Assembly (NCBI RefSeq): GCF_000312125.1
Contig: NZ_HE978644.1
Span: 262,510-326,509, forward strand
DNA length: 64,000 nucleotides
DNA from: Timonella senegalensis JC301
GTDB lineage: Bacteria; Actinomycetota; Actinomycetes; Actinomycetales; Cellulomonadaceae
Direction of reading: 5' to 3'
The first letter of the stretch is position 1; each line of letters begins with the position of its first letter. Positions 50,775-59,616 of the stretch are shown here, piece after piece. The notes below the pieces were generated by a model. The model was not told where the DNA came from and searched no databases. It worked only from the letters and a program-made list of their open reading frames with translations. A program made the translations under genes and the position numbers.

Positions 50775-53700
50775 ACGCTGAGCCTCGCGGGATGCGCCCG
50801 TCCGCTTTCCACGTAGACGGCATAGCCTGCACCTCCCGCGGGGTCGATTGCCGCTCCGACGGGCACGCCCAGGAACTCGCGCTCGCGGTGTCCCGGTTCC
50901 AGCCACAGCCCCTGCGCGCACGACTGCAGAAACCGCCCCAGCGCGCCGCCATAGGCGTTCGCTAGCGCGGTGGGCGCCACCTGTGCCAGCACGGGCACGC
51001 GCGCCGCATAGGCGGCTGCGAGCAGCTCGCCCACCTCGTAGGGGTTGCGTTCCGTGGTCAGGTCTAGGTCCTCAATGGACACAATGATTTTCGACGATTG
51101 ACCTCCTTCCAGCGCACTGGTTGCGCTGTGTAGTTGTTCCGCGCCGTCCGTGGAGCTGACCCTCAGCACTGTTGCCTCGCCTGCGTGGGCACTCCGCCCG
51201 GCGATGAGGCGGGTGGCGGATGCAGTGCGTTTTGCTCCGCGCTTTCCCACGAGGACGAGGTTGTCGCCGTGCCATGCTAGGGGCTTGGGGCTGAAGCCGT
51301 AGGTTCCCGCGGCGCCGCCGGCGGGGGTGGGATGCGCGCGTGGTGGCAGGAAATCCTCCCTGTTCAACGCCTCCCAGTGTGGTACCTCCCCATTGAGTGA
51401 ATCTTTGCTGCGGACTTCACCGGGTGAAGTGTGTTCTGAAACGGCGAACTGGCACGCGAGGGACTGGTGCGACTCGATCCACACTCCGCGTCCTGGAGCG
51501 CTGGGTAGACCAGCGAGTTCCTTGGGAACGCCCCACATGACGTCGTCGTGGGAGTTTCCGGTGCCGAGCACTATTCGGGTGGAGATGTGCGGCTCGTGGG
51601 TACGGGAGATGTGTGTGCCGTGGGCCGTAAAAAGCGAGGCCCCTGCTCGCCTCCCTCTTGTGAAGAGGATGTCTATGAGTTCTAGTCCGGACCCGCGGTC
51701 GAACGCTTCCAACTCTCGGATAACTTCGTCCGCGGTGTCTAGGACAATGAGCCCCGGCCGTTCGAGAGCGGAGGTGAGAGCCCCGTGGATGAGGAAGGCA
51801 TCGGAGCTATCCACACAGATCAGCGAGGCCCCAACCAACCTGTCAAGCTCGGAGCGAACCATAGGGTGATCAACGTTGGGGCCGATCCATGTCACGGGGA
51901 TCGCTTCGAGCTGGGGAACTCCATGCGGCACAGGCTTGGCGCTCCGGTTAAGCAGGGTGGCGGTCTGCTCAAGATCGGCATGCTCGAGGGCCGCTCGCAC
52001 CAGGGAGAGCAGAGCCGTGGTCTTCCCGGATCGCGCGCGCCCGAGAACCGCACAGTGCGCGCCGAGGCTGTGGACGAGTGGCAGGTGGGTGAGTGAGTCC
52101 GGCGAGGCCCCGAGCACACCGGCATCCCCGGAGCGCGCGACCCACCGTTCCGGGAGGGGTGGTGCCCACAGTGCACGCGGACGTTCATAGATGGGGGCCC
52201 GCGACAACTCGGCCATGTACCAACCGAGGGGGTCGGGTGTGTCCGGTGAATCGTCGGTAATAACGGCTGGCGCAACCAGCGGGACGTGCCAGCGCGACAG
52301 CGCGCGGACCAGCGGGGCGGAGCCACGCGGAGGAGCGCCACACAGGAACGACTGCGCGCGGATCAGCGGCTCGGAGCCAACCCGCACGAGTACGCGGCCC
52401 GGCAGCGAGGCAGGGATCGCGGCGCCATCTGGCACCCCCAGCACGTCCAGCGAGTCCGCCTCGTCGGCAACCCTCAGGCAAGCGCGGAGAGTGATGTTGG
52501 CTCGCATATCCGGCGTGATCGCGCCGGAGGGTCGCTGGGTAGCAAGCACGAGATGAATCCCTAGCGAGCGGCCCTGTGCGGCCAGACGCACGAGCGAGGG
52601 AATGAAGTCGGGCTGGTCGTCTGCGAGTGCGCGAAACTCGTCGACCACGATGAGAAGTCGGGCAAGCGACCCGAGCCCGAGTCTCCGGTTGTAGTCCTCA
52701 ATGCGGGTAATGCTGTGCTCGGCAAAGAGGCGCTCGCGGCGCTGCAACTCTTTGCGCAGCCCGACCAACGCGCGGCCGGACTCGGAGGGATCAAGGTCCG
52801 TGACCAGTGAAATCGTGTGCGGAAGCCGGGCCGCGGCGCCCAAACCTGCGCCGCCCTTGTAGTCCACCAGCACGAGGTGGAGTTCCGCCGGCGAGTAGCG
52901 GGCCGCCGCGCCAAACACGAGGGACTGCAGGAACTCGGACTTGCCGGAACCGGTGGTGCCGGCCACGAGCATGTGCGGTCCCTGCGCCACGAGGTCGAGC
53001 CACAGCGCGCTGCCATCCTCGCCGATGCCCACGGGCACGGTGAGTGCCCCCGGCGAGTTGGTTCCCCACCGCGCGCCAATGCCTGTGTTCAGGCTCGCCC
53101 CCACACCCTTACCAGCGCCCAACCCCAGAGAACCGAGCGCGTCCACGAGTGGGGCACTGGAAGGCAACCGAGAGGCACCGGCGCCGGTGGATATGAGGTG
53201 CGCGCCGAGCCCAACCACGAGCTCTTCGGCCAACTCTGGCGACAGCGCGTCTAAGTTGGCGTTGTGCGCCCCTACGCCAACAGGAACAACCGCTGTGCGG
53301 AACTCCGGGTGCGCAGTCACGGACGCGGCGAGCTCCCGCGAACACAGTACGACCAGGTGCGCCCCTGCCCGCGCGCTCTCCCGCACCGCTTGCACAAGCC
53401 GCGCTGCGAGCGTGGCATGGGGTGCGGGCAGATCGAGCAGGTCCACAACCGTGAGTGCCGGCAGGTTGACGCTCTGCTCGCGCCCAGCCCATGAGGAGAC
53501 ATTCGTGAGTCGGGGCCGGCGCCAGCGCAGGAACTCCCAGTTCTGCATGGCCGCGGAAGAAGCCACGATCTCGACGTCCGCCTCCTTGTCCGCACAGGAG
53601 TCCGTGTCCAGGGGCGATCCCGCTTCAACATCCACCGATCCCGCCCCGGCGAGCGCCCGGATCACGTGCTCCCGCGCAACCGACCGGGCGGCGGAGTGCG

Positions 53701-54988
53701 CGGACGCACGGACATCGCGCTCATCGCGACTAACCCCCGCCTGCGCATCGGCGTACGGCACCACGACGGCCATAACCGCAGGAACTCCGGCCAGGGCGCC
53801 CGCGATGTGAGGGGATGATGGATCCCTGATTGCGAGCACTAGTTCCCACAGCCTAGGTCGGGATGTGCGCGGCGCGCTCTCGTGAGCGCTCGCGGCTTGC
53901 GCGGGCTGCGCAGACTTCCTGCGCGCGAGGTGCTGCGCCACGAACATGAGCGGCCCCGCCAGCCCGAACAGCAGGAACGTTGGCTGCTGCATGACCGCCG
54001 CCAGGAGTGCCGAGATCGCGAGCGGCACAACGACCGGGACCGCCATGACCGCCGCCGACTCCCGGTAAGTCGGCTGCTCGGGCGCCGGTTCGTGGCCGAA
54101 CCGGCCTGGGTTCCAGCGGACGGTCGGCTCGTACCTGACTACTTCTCCTATTTTCGACGATCCACTCGCTTTTCCCTGCACCTCCAGTTCCAGCACCACG
54201 CCGTGCGATAGGGTGAGCCCCCATAGCCATGCCCGCGGGTGCACGCGCAGCCGGCGGACGGAGGGTTTGAGGCCAAAGGGGCGCACGATGTGCGCGGTGC
54301 CCAGAACCAGGTGCGCGCGGAGTCCACCCTCGATCACCGCCGACCGAGGCTCCACATCGGTCGCGGGACTCACTACCGAACTAGCGGCTGTCCGAAACGT
54401 AGACCGGAGCGTAGACCGGAGCGCAGACCGGAGCGCAGACCACAGCGCATGAGCATGCCACCGCCACGACAACCGGACCCGCACGCTCGAAACCCCAGAG
54501 GCACCCGGCAACCCAGTGCGAACCCAAACTCCCTGTTCCACGCGTGCCCAACCTCGACCTCGCTCAGTGGAGGTGATCTCAGCGCCCACCGACGGCCCCG
54601 CGGTCTGGCGCATGACAGTCCCGGCATCGCCATGTGACCCCGCCGGCAGCTCGCCCAAGGCGCCAGTCCCACTCAAAGCGGACGCGCCGAGTAACGCACC
54701 GGCCCCACCCGCCACGGAAGCGGATCCCGCCATACCAACGGCCCGTTCGTTGGCTGGAACTGGGATGCGAGTGATGCGCGCTCCAAAGGTGAGTGGCGCG
54801 CTGCCCACCCGGTGCGCAGGGGTGAGCGCTTCCGTTCCCACGTACCAACGAGCCTCCGCACCCGCGATGCTCGCGGTCTGTGAGCTCAACTGGACCGCCA
54901 ACTCGGCAAACGACGTTCCCGAGCGGACATCGAGTTCGCCAATGCCGGCGATGGACAGAGGGAGATAAGAGTCTGAGGCGCGCACCAC
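50771..54988 (-). CDS. EccC/EssC-like FtsK/SpoIIIE multi-ATPase (orphan type VII-like motor)
   Basis: A protein of about 1405 residues. GTG 54988 with a GGGCAGGA signal is chosen; the frame is open to 55150, but that part is overlapped by a neighbour's terminator. The N-terminal beta-rich FHA-like region (LDVRSGTSFAELAVQL) is long and Ala/Gly-rich. Two membrane helices follow near residues 310-345 (AVMAVPVVVPLAISALLAAV, PTFLLFGLAGPLMFVAQHLA). ATPase domain 1 is intact: Walker A GTTGSGKSE (about 680), YKGGAGLG, Walker B LLIVVDEF (about 780) and LVLATQRPSGAITPDMRANI. Domain 2 keeps a P-loop-like GRARSGKTTAL (about 987) and LIVLDTAD. Domain 3 is degenerate (GKRGAKRTAS, about 1249; IIVSIEDLDL). 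The layout matches EccC/EssC, but no WXG100, EccB/D/E or mycosin gene is nearby. Confidence 0.88.
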   Translation of the reverse strand: MVRASDSYLPLSIAGIGELDVRSGTSFAELAVQLSSQTASIAGAEARWYVGTEALTPAHRVGSAPLTFGARITRIPVPANERAVGMAGSASVAGGAGALLGASALSGTGALGELPAGSHGDAGTVMRQTAGPSVGAEITSTERGRGWARVEQGVWVRTGLPGASGVSSVRVRLSWRWHAHALWSALRSALRSTLRSTFRTAASSVVSPATDVEPRSAVIEGGLRAHLVLGTAHIVRPFGLKPSVRRLRVHPRAWLWGLTLSHGVVLELEVQGKASGSSKIGEVVRYEPTVRWNPGRFGHEPAPEQPTYRESAAVMAVPVVVPLAISALLAAVMQQPTFLLFGLAGPLMFVAQHLARRKSAQPAQAASAHESAPRTSRPRLWELVLAIRDPSSPHIAGALAGVPAVMAVVVPYADAQAGVSRDERDVRASAHSAARSVAREHVIRALAGAGSVDVEAGSPLDTDSCADKEADVEIVASSAAMQNWEFLRWRRPRLTNVSSWAGREQSVNLPALTVVDLLDLPAPHATLAARLVQAVRESARAGAHLVVLCSRELAASVTAHPEFRTAVVPVGVGAHNANLDALSPELAEELVVGLGAHLISTGAGASRLPSSAPLVDALGSLGLGAGKGVGASLNTGIGARWGTNSPGALTVPVGIGEDGSALWLDLVAQGPHMLVAGTTGSGKSEFLQSLVFGAAARYSPAELHLVLVDYKGGAGLGAAARLPHTISLVTDLDPSESGRALVGLRKELQRRERLFAEHSITRIEDYNRRLGLGSLARLLIVVDEFRALADDQPDFIPSLVRLAAQGRSLGIHLVLATQRPSGAITPDMRANITLRACLRVADEADSLDVLGVPDGAAIPASLPGRVLVRVGSEPLIRAQSFLCGAPPRGSAPLVRALSRWHVPLVAPAVITDDSPDTPDPLGWYMAELSRAPIYERPRALWAPPLPERWVARSGDAGVLGASPDSLTHLPLVHSLGAHCAVLGRARSGKTTALLSLVRAALEHADLEQTATLLNRSAKPVPHGVPQLEAIPVTWIGPNVDHPMVRSELDRLVGASLICVDSSDAFLIHGALTSALERPGLIVLDTADEVIRELEAFDRGSGLELIDILFTRGRRAGASLFTAHGTHISRTHEPHISTRIVLGTGNSHDDVMWGVPKELAGLPSAPGRGVWIESHQSLACQFAVSEHTSPGEVRSKDSLNGEVPHWEALNREDFLPPRAHPTPAGGAAGTYGFSPKPLAWHGDNLVLVGKRGAKRTASATRLIAGRSAHAGEATVLRVSSTDGAEQLHSATSALEGGQSSKIIVSIEDLDLTTERNPYEVGELLAAAYAARVPVLAQVAPTALANAYGGALGRFLQSCAQGLWLEPGHREREFLGVPVGAAIDPAGGAGYAVYVESGRAHPARLSV

Positions 54989-55116
54989 GCAATCCTGCCC
55001 CGATCTCAGGCCGTACGCGGCAGGCAGCGAGAATCTGTGGATAACGGCAGGTGAGGGGCGCTGGGACGCAACTCGATCGTCGAAAATCAGTACTAGAAAT
55101 TGGGCCCTACACGCAC

Positions 55117-55152
55117 GAGTGCCCGGCACCCCTTTCGGGGTGCCGGGCACTC
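55117..55152 (-). terminator. Terminator of the envelope-stress ABC operon
   Basis: Sixteen-base perfect arms GAGTGCCCGGCACCCC and GGGGTGCCGGGCACTC surround TTTC. It lies 16 bases beyond the permease stop on the minus strand. It overlaps the 5' extension of the FtsK-like frame, which argues against that extension being translated. Confidence 0.88.
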
Positions 55153-55167
55153 GCGGTCATCTACCTG

Positions 55168-57810
55168 TCAGTCGACGGACAGTGCCTCCACAGGAGAGGT
55201 CTTGACCGCTCCGCGCGCCGGGATGACCGAGGCGAGGAGTCCCGCGCCCAACGCGACCGCGAAGATCATCGCGATGTCGGTCCAGCGGGCCGAGAATGCC
55301 ACATCAGTCATTCCACTGAGCAGGAGCTGAGTGCCAGCCCACGCGTACAGAGCACCCAGCGCCACACCAACGAGTGCGCCAATACCCGCGATGAGCATTC
55401 CCTCGAAAGCGAGGGACGTGCGCAGCTGGCGCTTGGACATGCCCACCGCTCGCAGTGTCGCGTTCTCGCGGCGGCGCTCGATGATCGAGAGCGACAGCGT
55501 GTTGGCCACACCGATCAGCGCGATGAGCACTGCTACGCCAAGCAACCCAACCAGGATCAGCAGCATGATATCGATTGCCTTCTGGAACTCAAGGCGCTGC
55601 ATGACTGAACCTTCGAGCGACACGTTCTCGCTGCCAAGAACGTCTCGGATCTCGTCCACAGTATCGCCGGCATTCTTCAGGTCGGAGACCTTAATGAACA
55701 GGGTTGACGAACGGACCTGTGAATCGTCAATGCCGAACGTGTTTACCAGTTCCTCAAAGACTTCAGAGGTGACGGCGATTCCATTGATTCCACCGTTACC
55801 AGCGCTCTTGAGCTCCACTCGGTCAGCCCAACCAGGCTGCTCCTCAGGCCCGCCATTACCGACAATCTCGTCTGAGTTCTTGAACATCCAAATAGGAGTG
55901 TCCTTCTTGAACGAGTTGTATGCGGGGTGGAGGAACTTGCCCTCCCCCAACTGGTCAAGGACTGATGCATCACGCATAGCGTTGCGTGCGTCTTCACTCA
56001 GTTCCACGAGGGTTTCGGTTTCCACATAGTTGTGGTCGATACCGTCTTGGGATGCAAAGTTCACATAGGTTTGACGCGCCGCGTACACGTACTCGACACC
56101 GTCGATCGCACGCACCTTCTGAGCTGTCTGGTTCGTGTCGACTGCCTTGCCATCAGCGCCCTGATAGAACTGGGCAACAAGATCGATGGGGAAGGTCTCG
56201 TCGAGTTCTCGATCCAGCGTGCTGCGGGCAGTTGACGCTCCGATCGATAGGAGAGACACGAGCGTTACGCCGATGAAGAGTGCGGTCGCGGTGGATGCAG
56301 TACGCCGAGGGTTACGTGCGATGTTCGCGGCAGCGAGCTGCGCGGGTGCACCCATCTTGCTGAACAACTTACCCACGCCGGAAACAACGGCTGGTACCCA
56401 CAGCACTGCTGAAATGATGAGGCCCACAAAGCTGGCAGCGCCACCGAGAATGCCGAGTCCAACTGCGATGTCGAGCGAGTCCTCACGAAGCGTGAATGAG
56501 AATGCGAGCAGCCCCGCGCCGCCGAGTACGAGGAGCGCCGCAATAACGGTGCGCACCTTGCCAGCGGTTCCACGAGTCTCCGCAACCCCCTCGATCGGAC
56601 GAAGTGCGGCAAGTGGAGCCACGCGGGTTGCCACACGGGCCGGAACGAACGAGGCGAGGAGCGTCACCAGGGTTCCCGCTACGAGAGGTACCCAAATGGC
56701 GGTTGCCGGGATCGAAACCACGGAAGGGATTGACGCCGAAAGACCAACTGCACTTACGACCCAGAGGATTGCCTGGACGAGCAGGATTCCGAGAATAACG
56801 CCGGCCACGGACGCGAGGAACCCGAGGATGAGCGCCTCAACAAGAACCGAACGCTTAATCTGCTTGGTGTTTGCACCCACACAGCGCAGAAGTGCGAGCG
56901 TGCGAGCGCGCTGGGCCACGAGAACTTGGAACGTGTTTGAGATGACCAGTGCAGCAACAAGGAGCGCGATTCCTGCAAAGGCGAGGACAGCGGACATGAT
57001 GATGTTCGCCTCGCCCGTGAGCGCTTCGAGTTGGTCCTGCGTGATCTGCTCAATGCTGGAGACCTTAAGCCCACCGGCTAACTGGGTAATTTCGTCCTGA
57101 AGTGCGCCCAGTCGGACAGCATCTCCTGCAACCGAAGGTTCCGCGGCAACCAGCACATGCTCTGCGAACATTTCACCTGAGTCAAGCGCGGAGTAGATGG
57201 ATTGGATACCTTCCAAGGTAGTAACCGCAGCACCGCCATAGCTTGTGTACGCACCCTTAGGGTCCTCCGTCAGGCCGGTGATCTTGAAAGAGACCTTGCC
57301 TTGCGTGGCGTCGCCGCCATTAGTGACCGCGATGTCGTCGCCAACTGCTACGCCGAAGCGTTCCGCAAACTTCACGGGAAGAGAGATCTCATCGGCGGCA
57401 GAAGGAGCCTTGCCCTCCGAGTACGTGAAGAAGTTGAGACCCGCTGATTCACCCTGAGTAATAAACGGTAGGTATTCTTGGGAACTTCCCTTGACCAGGG
57501 AGAACCAGCCTTGAGAACTAATGGACGTCTCAGCGACTTCTGGAAGCGCGTCGATTTTCTCGATCAGGTCAACAGGAACGCCGGAGTACTCCACGCTCTT
57601 GTAACCATCAACAGTGGTCTCCTTATACCCAAGGACAACCACGTCGGACTGCCCGTACTGCGCGGTCATTGCGCCTTCGGCCGACTTTACAAAGACCTGA
57701 CCGCCCATGAACGTGGCGGCAATGAACGCGGTGCCTATGACGATCGCAATCGCCGCGGCGATGAGGCGGCCAACGTTCTGCCTCATCTGGAAGAGAGTGA
57801 TTCTTAGCAT
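55168..57810 (-). CDS. FtsX-like (MacB/LolCE-type) ABC permease
   Basis: An 880-residue permease with two FtsX domains. An N-terminal helix (LIAAAIAIVIGTAFIAATFM) leads to a large extracytoplasmic domain (about 40-250). Three helices follow (VLAFAGIALLVAALVISNTF, EALILGFLASVAGVILGILL, WVPLVAGTLVTLLASFVPAR), then a second helix cluster and second external domain, and a final three-helix FtsX core (LILVGLLGVAVLIALIGVANTLSLSIIERRRENATLRAVG...). The duplicated architecture is that of peptide-antibiotic/lipoprotein-type export or detox ABC systems. It is five bases downstream of its ATPase gene. Confidence 0.92.
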   Translation of the reverse strand: MLRITLFQMRQNVGRLIAAAIAIVIGTAFIAATFMGGQVFVKSAEGAMTAQYGQSDVVVLGYKETTVDGYKSVEYSGVPVDLIEKIDALPEVAETSISSQGWFSLVKGSSQEYLPFITQGESAGLNFFTYSEGKAPSAADEISLPVKFAERFGVAVGDDIAVTNGGDATQGKVSFKITGLTEDPKGAYTSYGGAAVTTLEGIQSIYSALDSGEMFAEHVLVAAEPSVAGDAVRLGALQDEITQLAGGLKVSSIEQITQDQLEALTGEANIIMSAVLAFAGIALLVAALVISNTFQVLVAQRARTLALLRCVGANTKQIKRSVLVEALILGFLASVAGVILGILLVQAILWVVSAVGLSASIPSVVSIPATAIWVPLVAGTLVTLLASFVPARVATRVAPLAALRPIEGVAETRGTAGKVRTVIAALLVLGGAGLLAFSFTLREDSLDIAVGLGILGGAASFVGLIISAVLWVPAVVSGVGKLFSKMGAPAQLAAANIARNPRRTASTATALFIGVTLVSLLSIGASTARSTLDRELDETFPIDLVAQFYQGADGKAVDTNQTAQKVRAIDGVEYVYAARQTYVNFASQDGIDHNYVETETLVELSEDARNAMRDASVLDQLGEGKFLHPAYNSFKKDTPIWMFKNSDEIVGNGGPEEQPGWADRVELKSAGNGGINGIAVTSEVFEELVNTFGIDDSQVRSSTLFIKVSDLKNAGDTVDEIRDVLGSENVSLEGSVMQRLEFQKAIDIMLLILVGLLGVAVLIALIGVANTLSLSIIERRRENATLRAVGMSKRQLRTSLAFEGMLIAGIGALVGVALGALYAWAGTQLLLSGMTDVAFSARWTDIAMIFAVALGAGLLASVIPARGAVKTSPVEALSVD

Positions 57811-57815
57811 CTGGT

Positions 57816-58637
57816 TCAGACCTGCTTAGGGGCTAGAACGGAAGCGGTCGCGTCAAAGTTACGCAGCGCGTCGAGTCCGGCCAGAACCGATTCTGGCGTG
57901 GGGTCACCAATGTCGCCGGCGATCTTGCCGTCAGCGATGAGTACAACGCGGTCCGCGTAGGCTGCGGCGGCAGGGTCGTGGGTGACCATGATGATGGTGC
58001 GTCCGAGTTCACGCACGGACTGGCGCAGGAAGGACAGAACCTCGGCGCCCGAGCGCGAGTCGAGGTTACCGGTTGGCTCGTCTGCAAAGACGACCTCAGG
58101 GCGGGCGATGAGCGCGCGAGCAATCGCAACGCGCTGCTGCTGGCCACCGGAGAGTTCGGATGGGCGGTGGTTGAGGCGTTCGGTCAGGCCCAAGGTGCCA
58201 GCGAGGGTGTTCAGCCACTCCTTGTCGTCCTTGGTGACCTTCTTGTTCGCAAGCGTCAAGGGGAGCAGGATGTTCTGCTCAGCGTTGAACATCGGAAGCA
58301 GGTTAAAGGACTGGAACACAAACCCAACCCGGTCGCGGCGCAGTGACGTGAGTTGATCGTCGTTAAGGGTTGTGACATCGGTGGAACCAATGTAGGCGTG
58401 CCCGCTGGTAGCCGAGTCGAGGCCCGCCAGCAGGTGCATGAGCGTGGACTTACCCGAACCGGAAGGGCCCATGATCGCGGTGAACTGGCCCTGCGCGAAG
58501 TCCACGTCTACGCCGTCGAGCGCGCGGACGATCGAGGCGCCAGAACCGTAGTGCTTGGTCAGTCCGCGTGCGGATACTGCGACGGGGAGCTGTTGGACTG
58601 GCGCGTGGGCACCGTAGCCGCTGAGGGGCTGTGACAT
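57816..58637 (-). CDS. ABC transporter ATPase (MacB/LolD type)
   Basis: A 273-residue ATPase with Walker A IMGPSGSGKSTLMHLLAGLD, Q-loop VFQSFNLLPMF, signature LSGGQQQRVAIARAL, Walker B VVFADEPTGNLD and switch IMVTHDPAAAA. The SALVTL/N-terminal LolD-like pattern, the TKHYG start (GLTKHYGSGASIVRALDGVD) and the FtsX-type partner define the family. It follows a two-component pair on the same strand (response regulator 200 bp upstream), as in BceRS/LiaRS-style antibiotic-sensing modules. Confidence 0.95.
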   Translation of the reverse strand: MSQPLSGYGAHAPVQQLPVAVSARGLTKHYGSGASIVRALDGVDVDFAQGQFTAIMGPSGSGKSTLMHLLAGLDSATSGHAYIGSTDVTTLNDDQLTSLRRDRVGFVFQSFNLLPMFNAEQNILLPLTLANKKVTKDDKEWLNTLAGTLGLTERLNHRPSELSGGQQQRVAIARALIARPEVVFADEPTGNLDSRSGAEVLSFLRQSVRELGRTIIMVTHDPAAAAYADRVVLIADGKIAGDIGDPTPESVLAGLDALRNFDATASVLAPKQV

Positions 58638-58706
58638 GAAATCTCCTAGAGATGAACGGGTAAGAATGCGCGAGGCGCGAACCTATCTATCACCCTAGAA
58701 AACGAG

Positions 58707-58738
58707 GTCCCCTCGCGTCGTCAGGCGACGGAGGGGAC
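58707..58738 (-). terminator. Hairpin between response-regulator and ABC genes
   Basis: GTCCCCTC (58707-58714) pairs with GAGGGGAC (58731-58738), with an inner GTCG/CGAC pair. On the minus strand it is followed by CTCGTTTTCTAGGG, a moderate U-run. It lies about 100 bases past the regulator stop, so the ABC genes may have their own promoter. Confidence 0.75.
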
Positions 58739-58836
58739 TTGTTGCGCTCAGGTCAGACTCAGGTTGCACCCTCTGGTGCGACCATGGTCGTCATGTCGGC
58801 GGCGGTGGGCTAGCGCTCACACTGATTTTCGACGAT

Positions 58837-59541
58837 TTACTCGCCTGGTTTGACCAGCCCATTCTCGTAGGCGGTCACCACGATCTGCACGCGGTCGCGT
58901 GCACCGAGCTTGTGCAGGATGCGACCCACGTGTGTCTTGACTGTGGCTTCCGCCACGAACAGCTCGCGCGCGATCTCGGTGTTGCTCATCCCCTTGGCAA
59001 TGAGCATGAGGACGTCCATCTCTCGCTCCGTGAGCGACGCGAGCTTGTCGGCGTGGGGTGACGCCACGGCTTGCTCGGCGGGCAGGGGAGTGATGAGACG
59101 CCCAAGCAGGCGGCGGGTCGTGGAGGGGGCGATCACTGCGTCACCCTCGTGGACGGTGCGGATTGCGTTGAGCATTTCCTCGGGTGGGGCGTCCTTGAGG
59201 AGGAATCCGGAAGCTCCGGCCCTGATTGCCTCGAGGGCGTACTCATCCAGGTCAAAGGTCGTCAGAATGAGGATGCGGGGCGTGACCGAGGGGTCCTTGG
59301 CGGACCAGTACTCGGTGAGCTTGGCGGTGACGGCAAGCCCGTCCATCTCCGGCATACGGATGTCCATCAGGACCACGTCGACGTCGCTGTCCTTGAGGGT
59401 CGACAGGGCTGATGCGCCGTCGCCGGCTTCCGCGACCACGTGCAGGTCAGGCTGGGAATCGATCACCATCTTGAAGCCCGCACGTAGTAGCTGTTGGTCG
59501 TCCACGATTGCGACCTTAATGGGGGAGTCTGGGCTGATCAT
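58837..59541 (-). CDS. LuxR/NarL-type response regulator
   Basis: A 234-residue regulator. The receiver domain has the acidic pair IVDDQQLLRAG, phospho-acceptor Asp60 (VVLMDIRMPEMDG), Thr in LILTTFDLDEYAL and Lys in GFLLKDAPPEEML. The C-terminal LuxR HTH is LTEREMDVLMLIAKGMSNTEIARELFVAEATVKTHVGRILHKLGARDRVQ. It lies 75 bases downstream of its cognate kinase. An exact copy of ATTTTCGACGAT abuts its stop codon (58825-58836). Confidence 0.96.
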   Translation of the reverse strand: MISPDSPIKVAIVDDQQLLRAGFKMVIDSQPDLHVVAEAGDGASALSTLKDSDVDVVLMDIRMPEMDGLAVTAKLTEYWSAKDPSVTPRILILTTFDLDEYALEAIRAGASGFLLKDAPPEEMLNAIRTVHEGDAVIAPSTTRRLLGRLITPLPAEQAVASPHADKLASLTEREMDVLMLIAKGMSNTEIARELFVAEATVKTHVGRILHKLGARDRVQIVVTAYENGLVKPGE

Positions 59542-59616
59542 GTCCGTATTCCTAGGGGTGTGGGTCTGGCTGGCGCGGAGAGGACGCCGTGGTTCATCCT
59601 ACGCATCCTTGCGCAA

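Noticed and set aside
54989-55150. N-terminal 54 codons of the EccC-like frame
   Set aside because: This segment overlaps a 16-bp perfect terminator of the neighbouring operon, and a better ribosome-binding site precedes GTG 54988.
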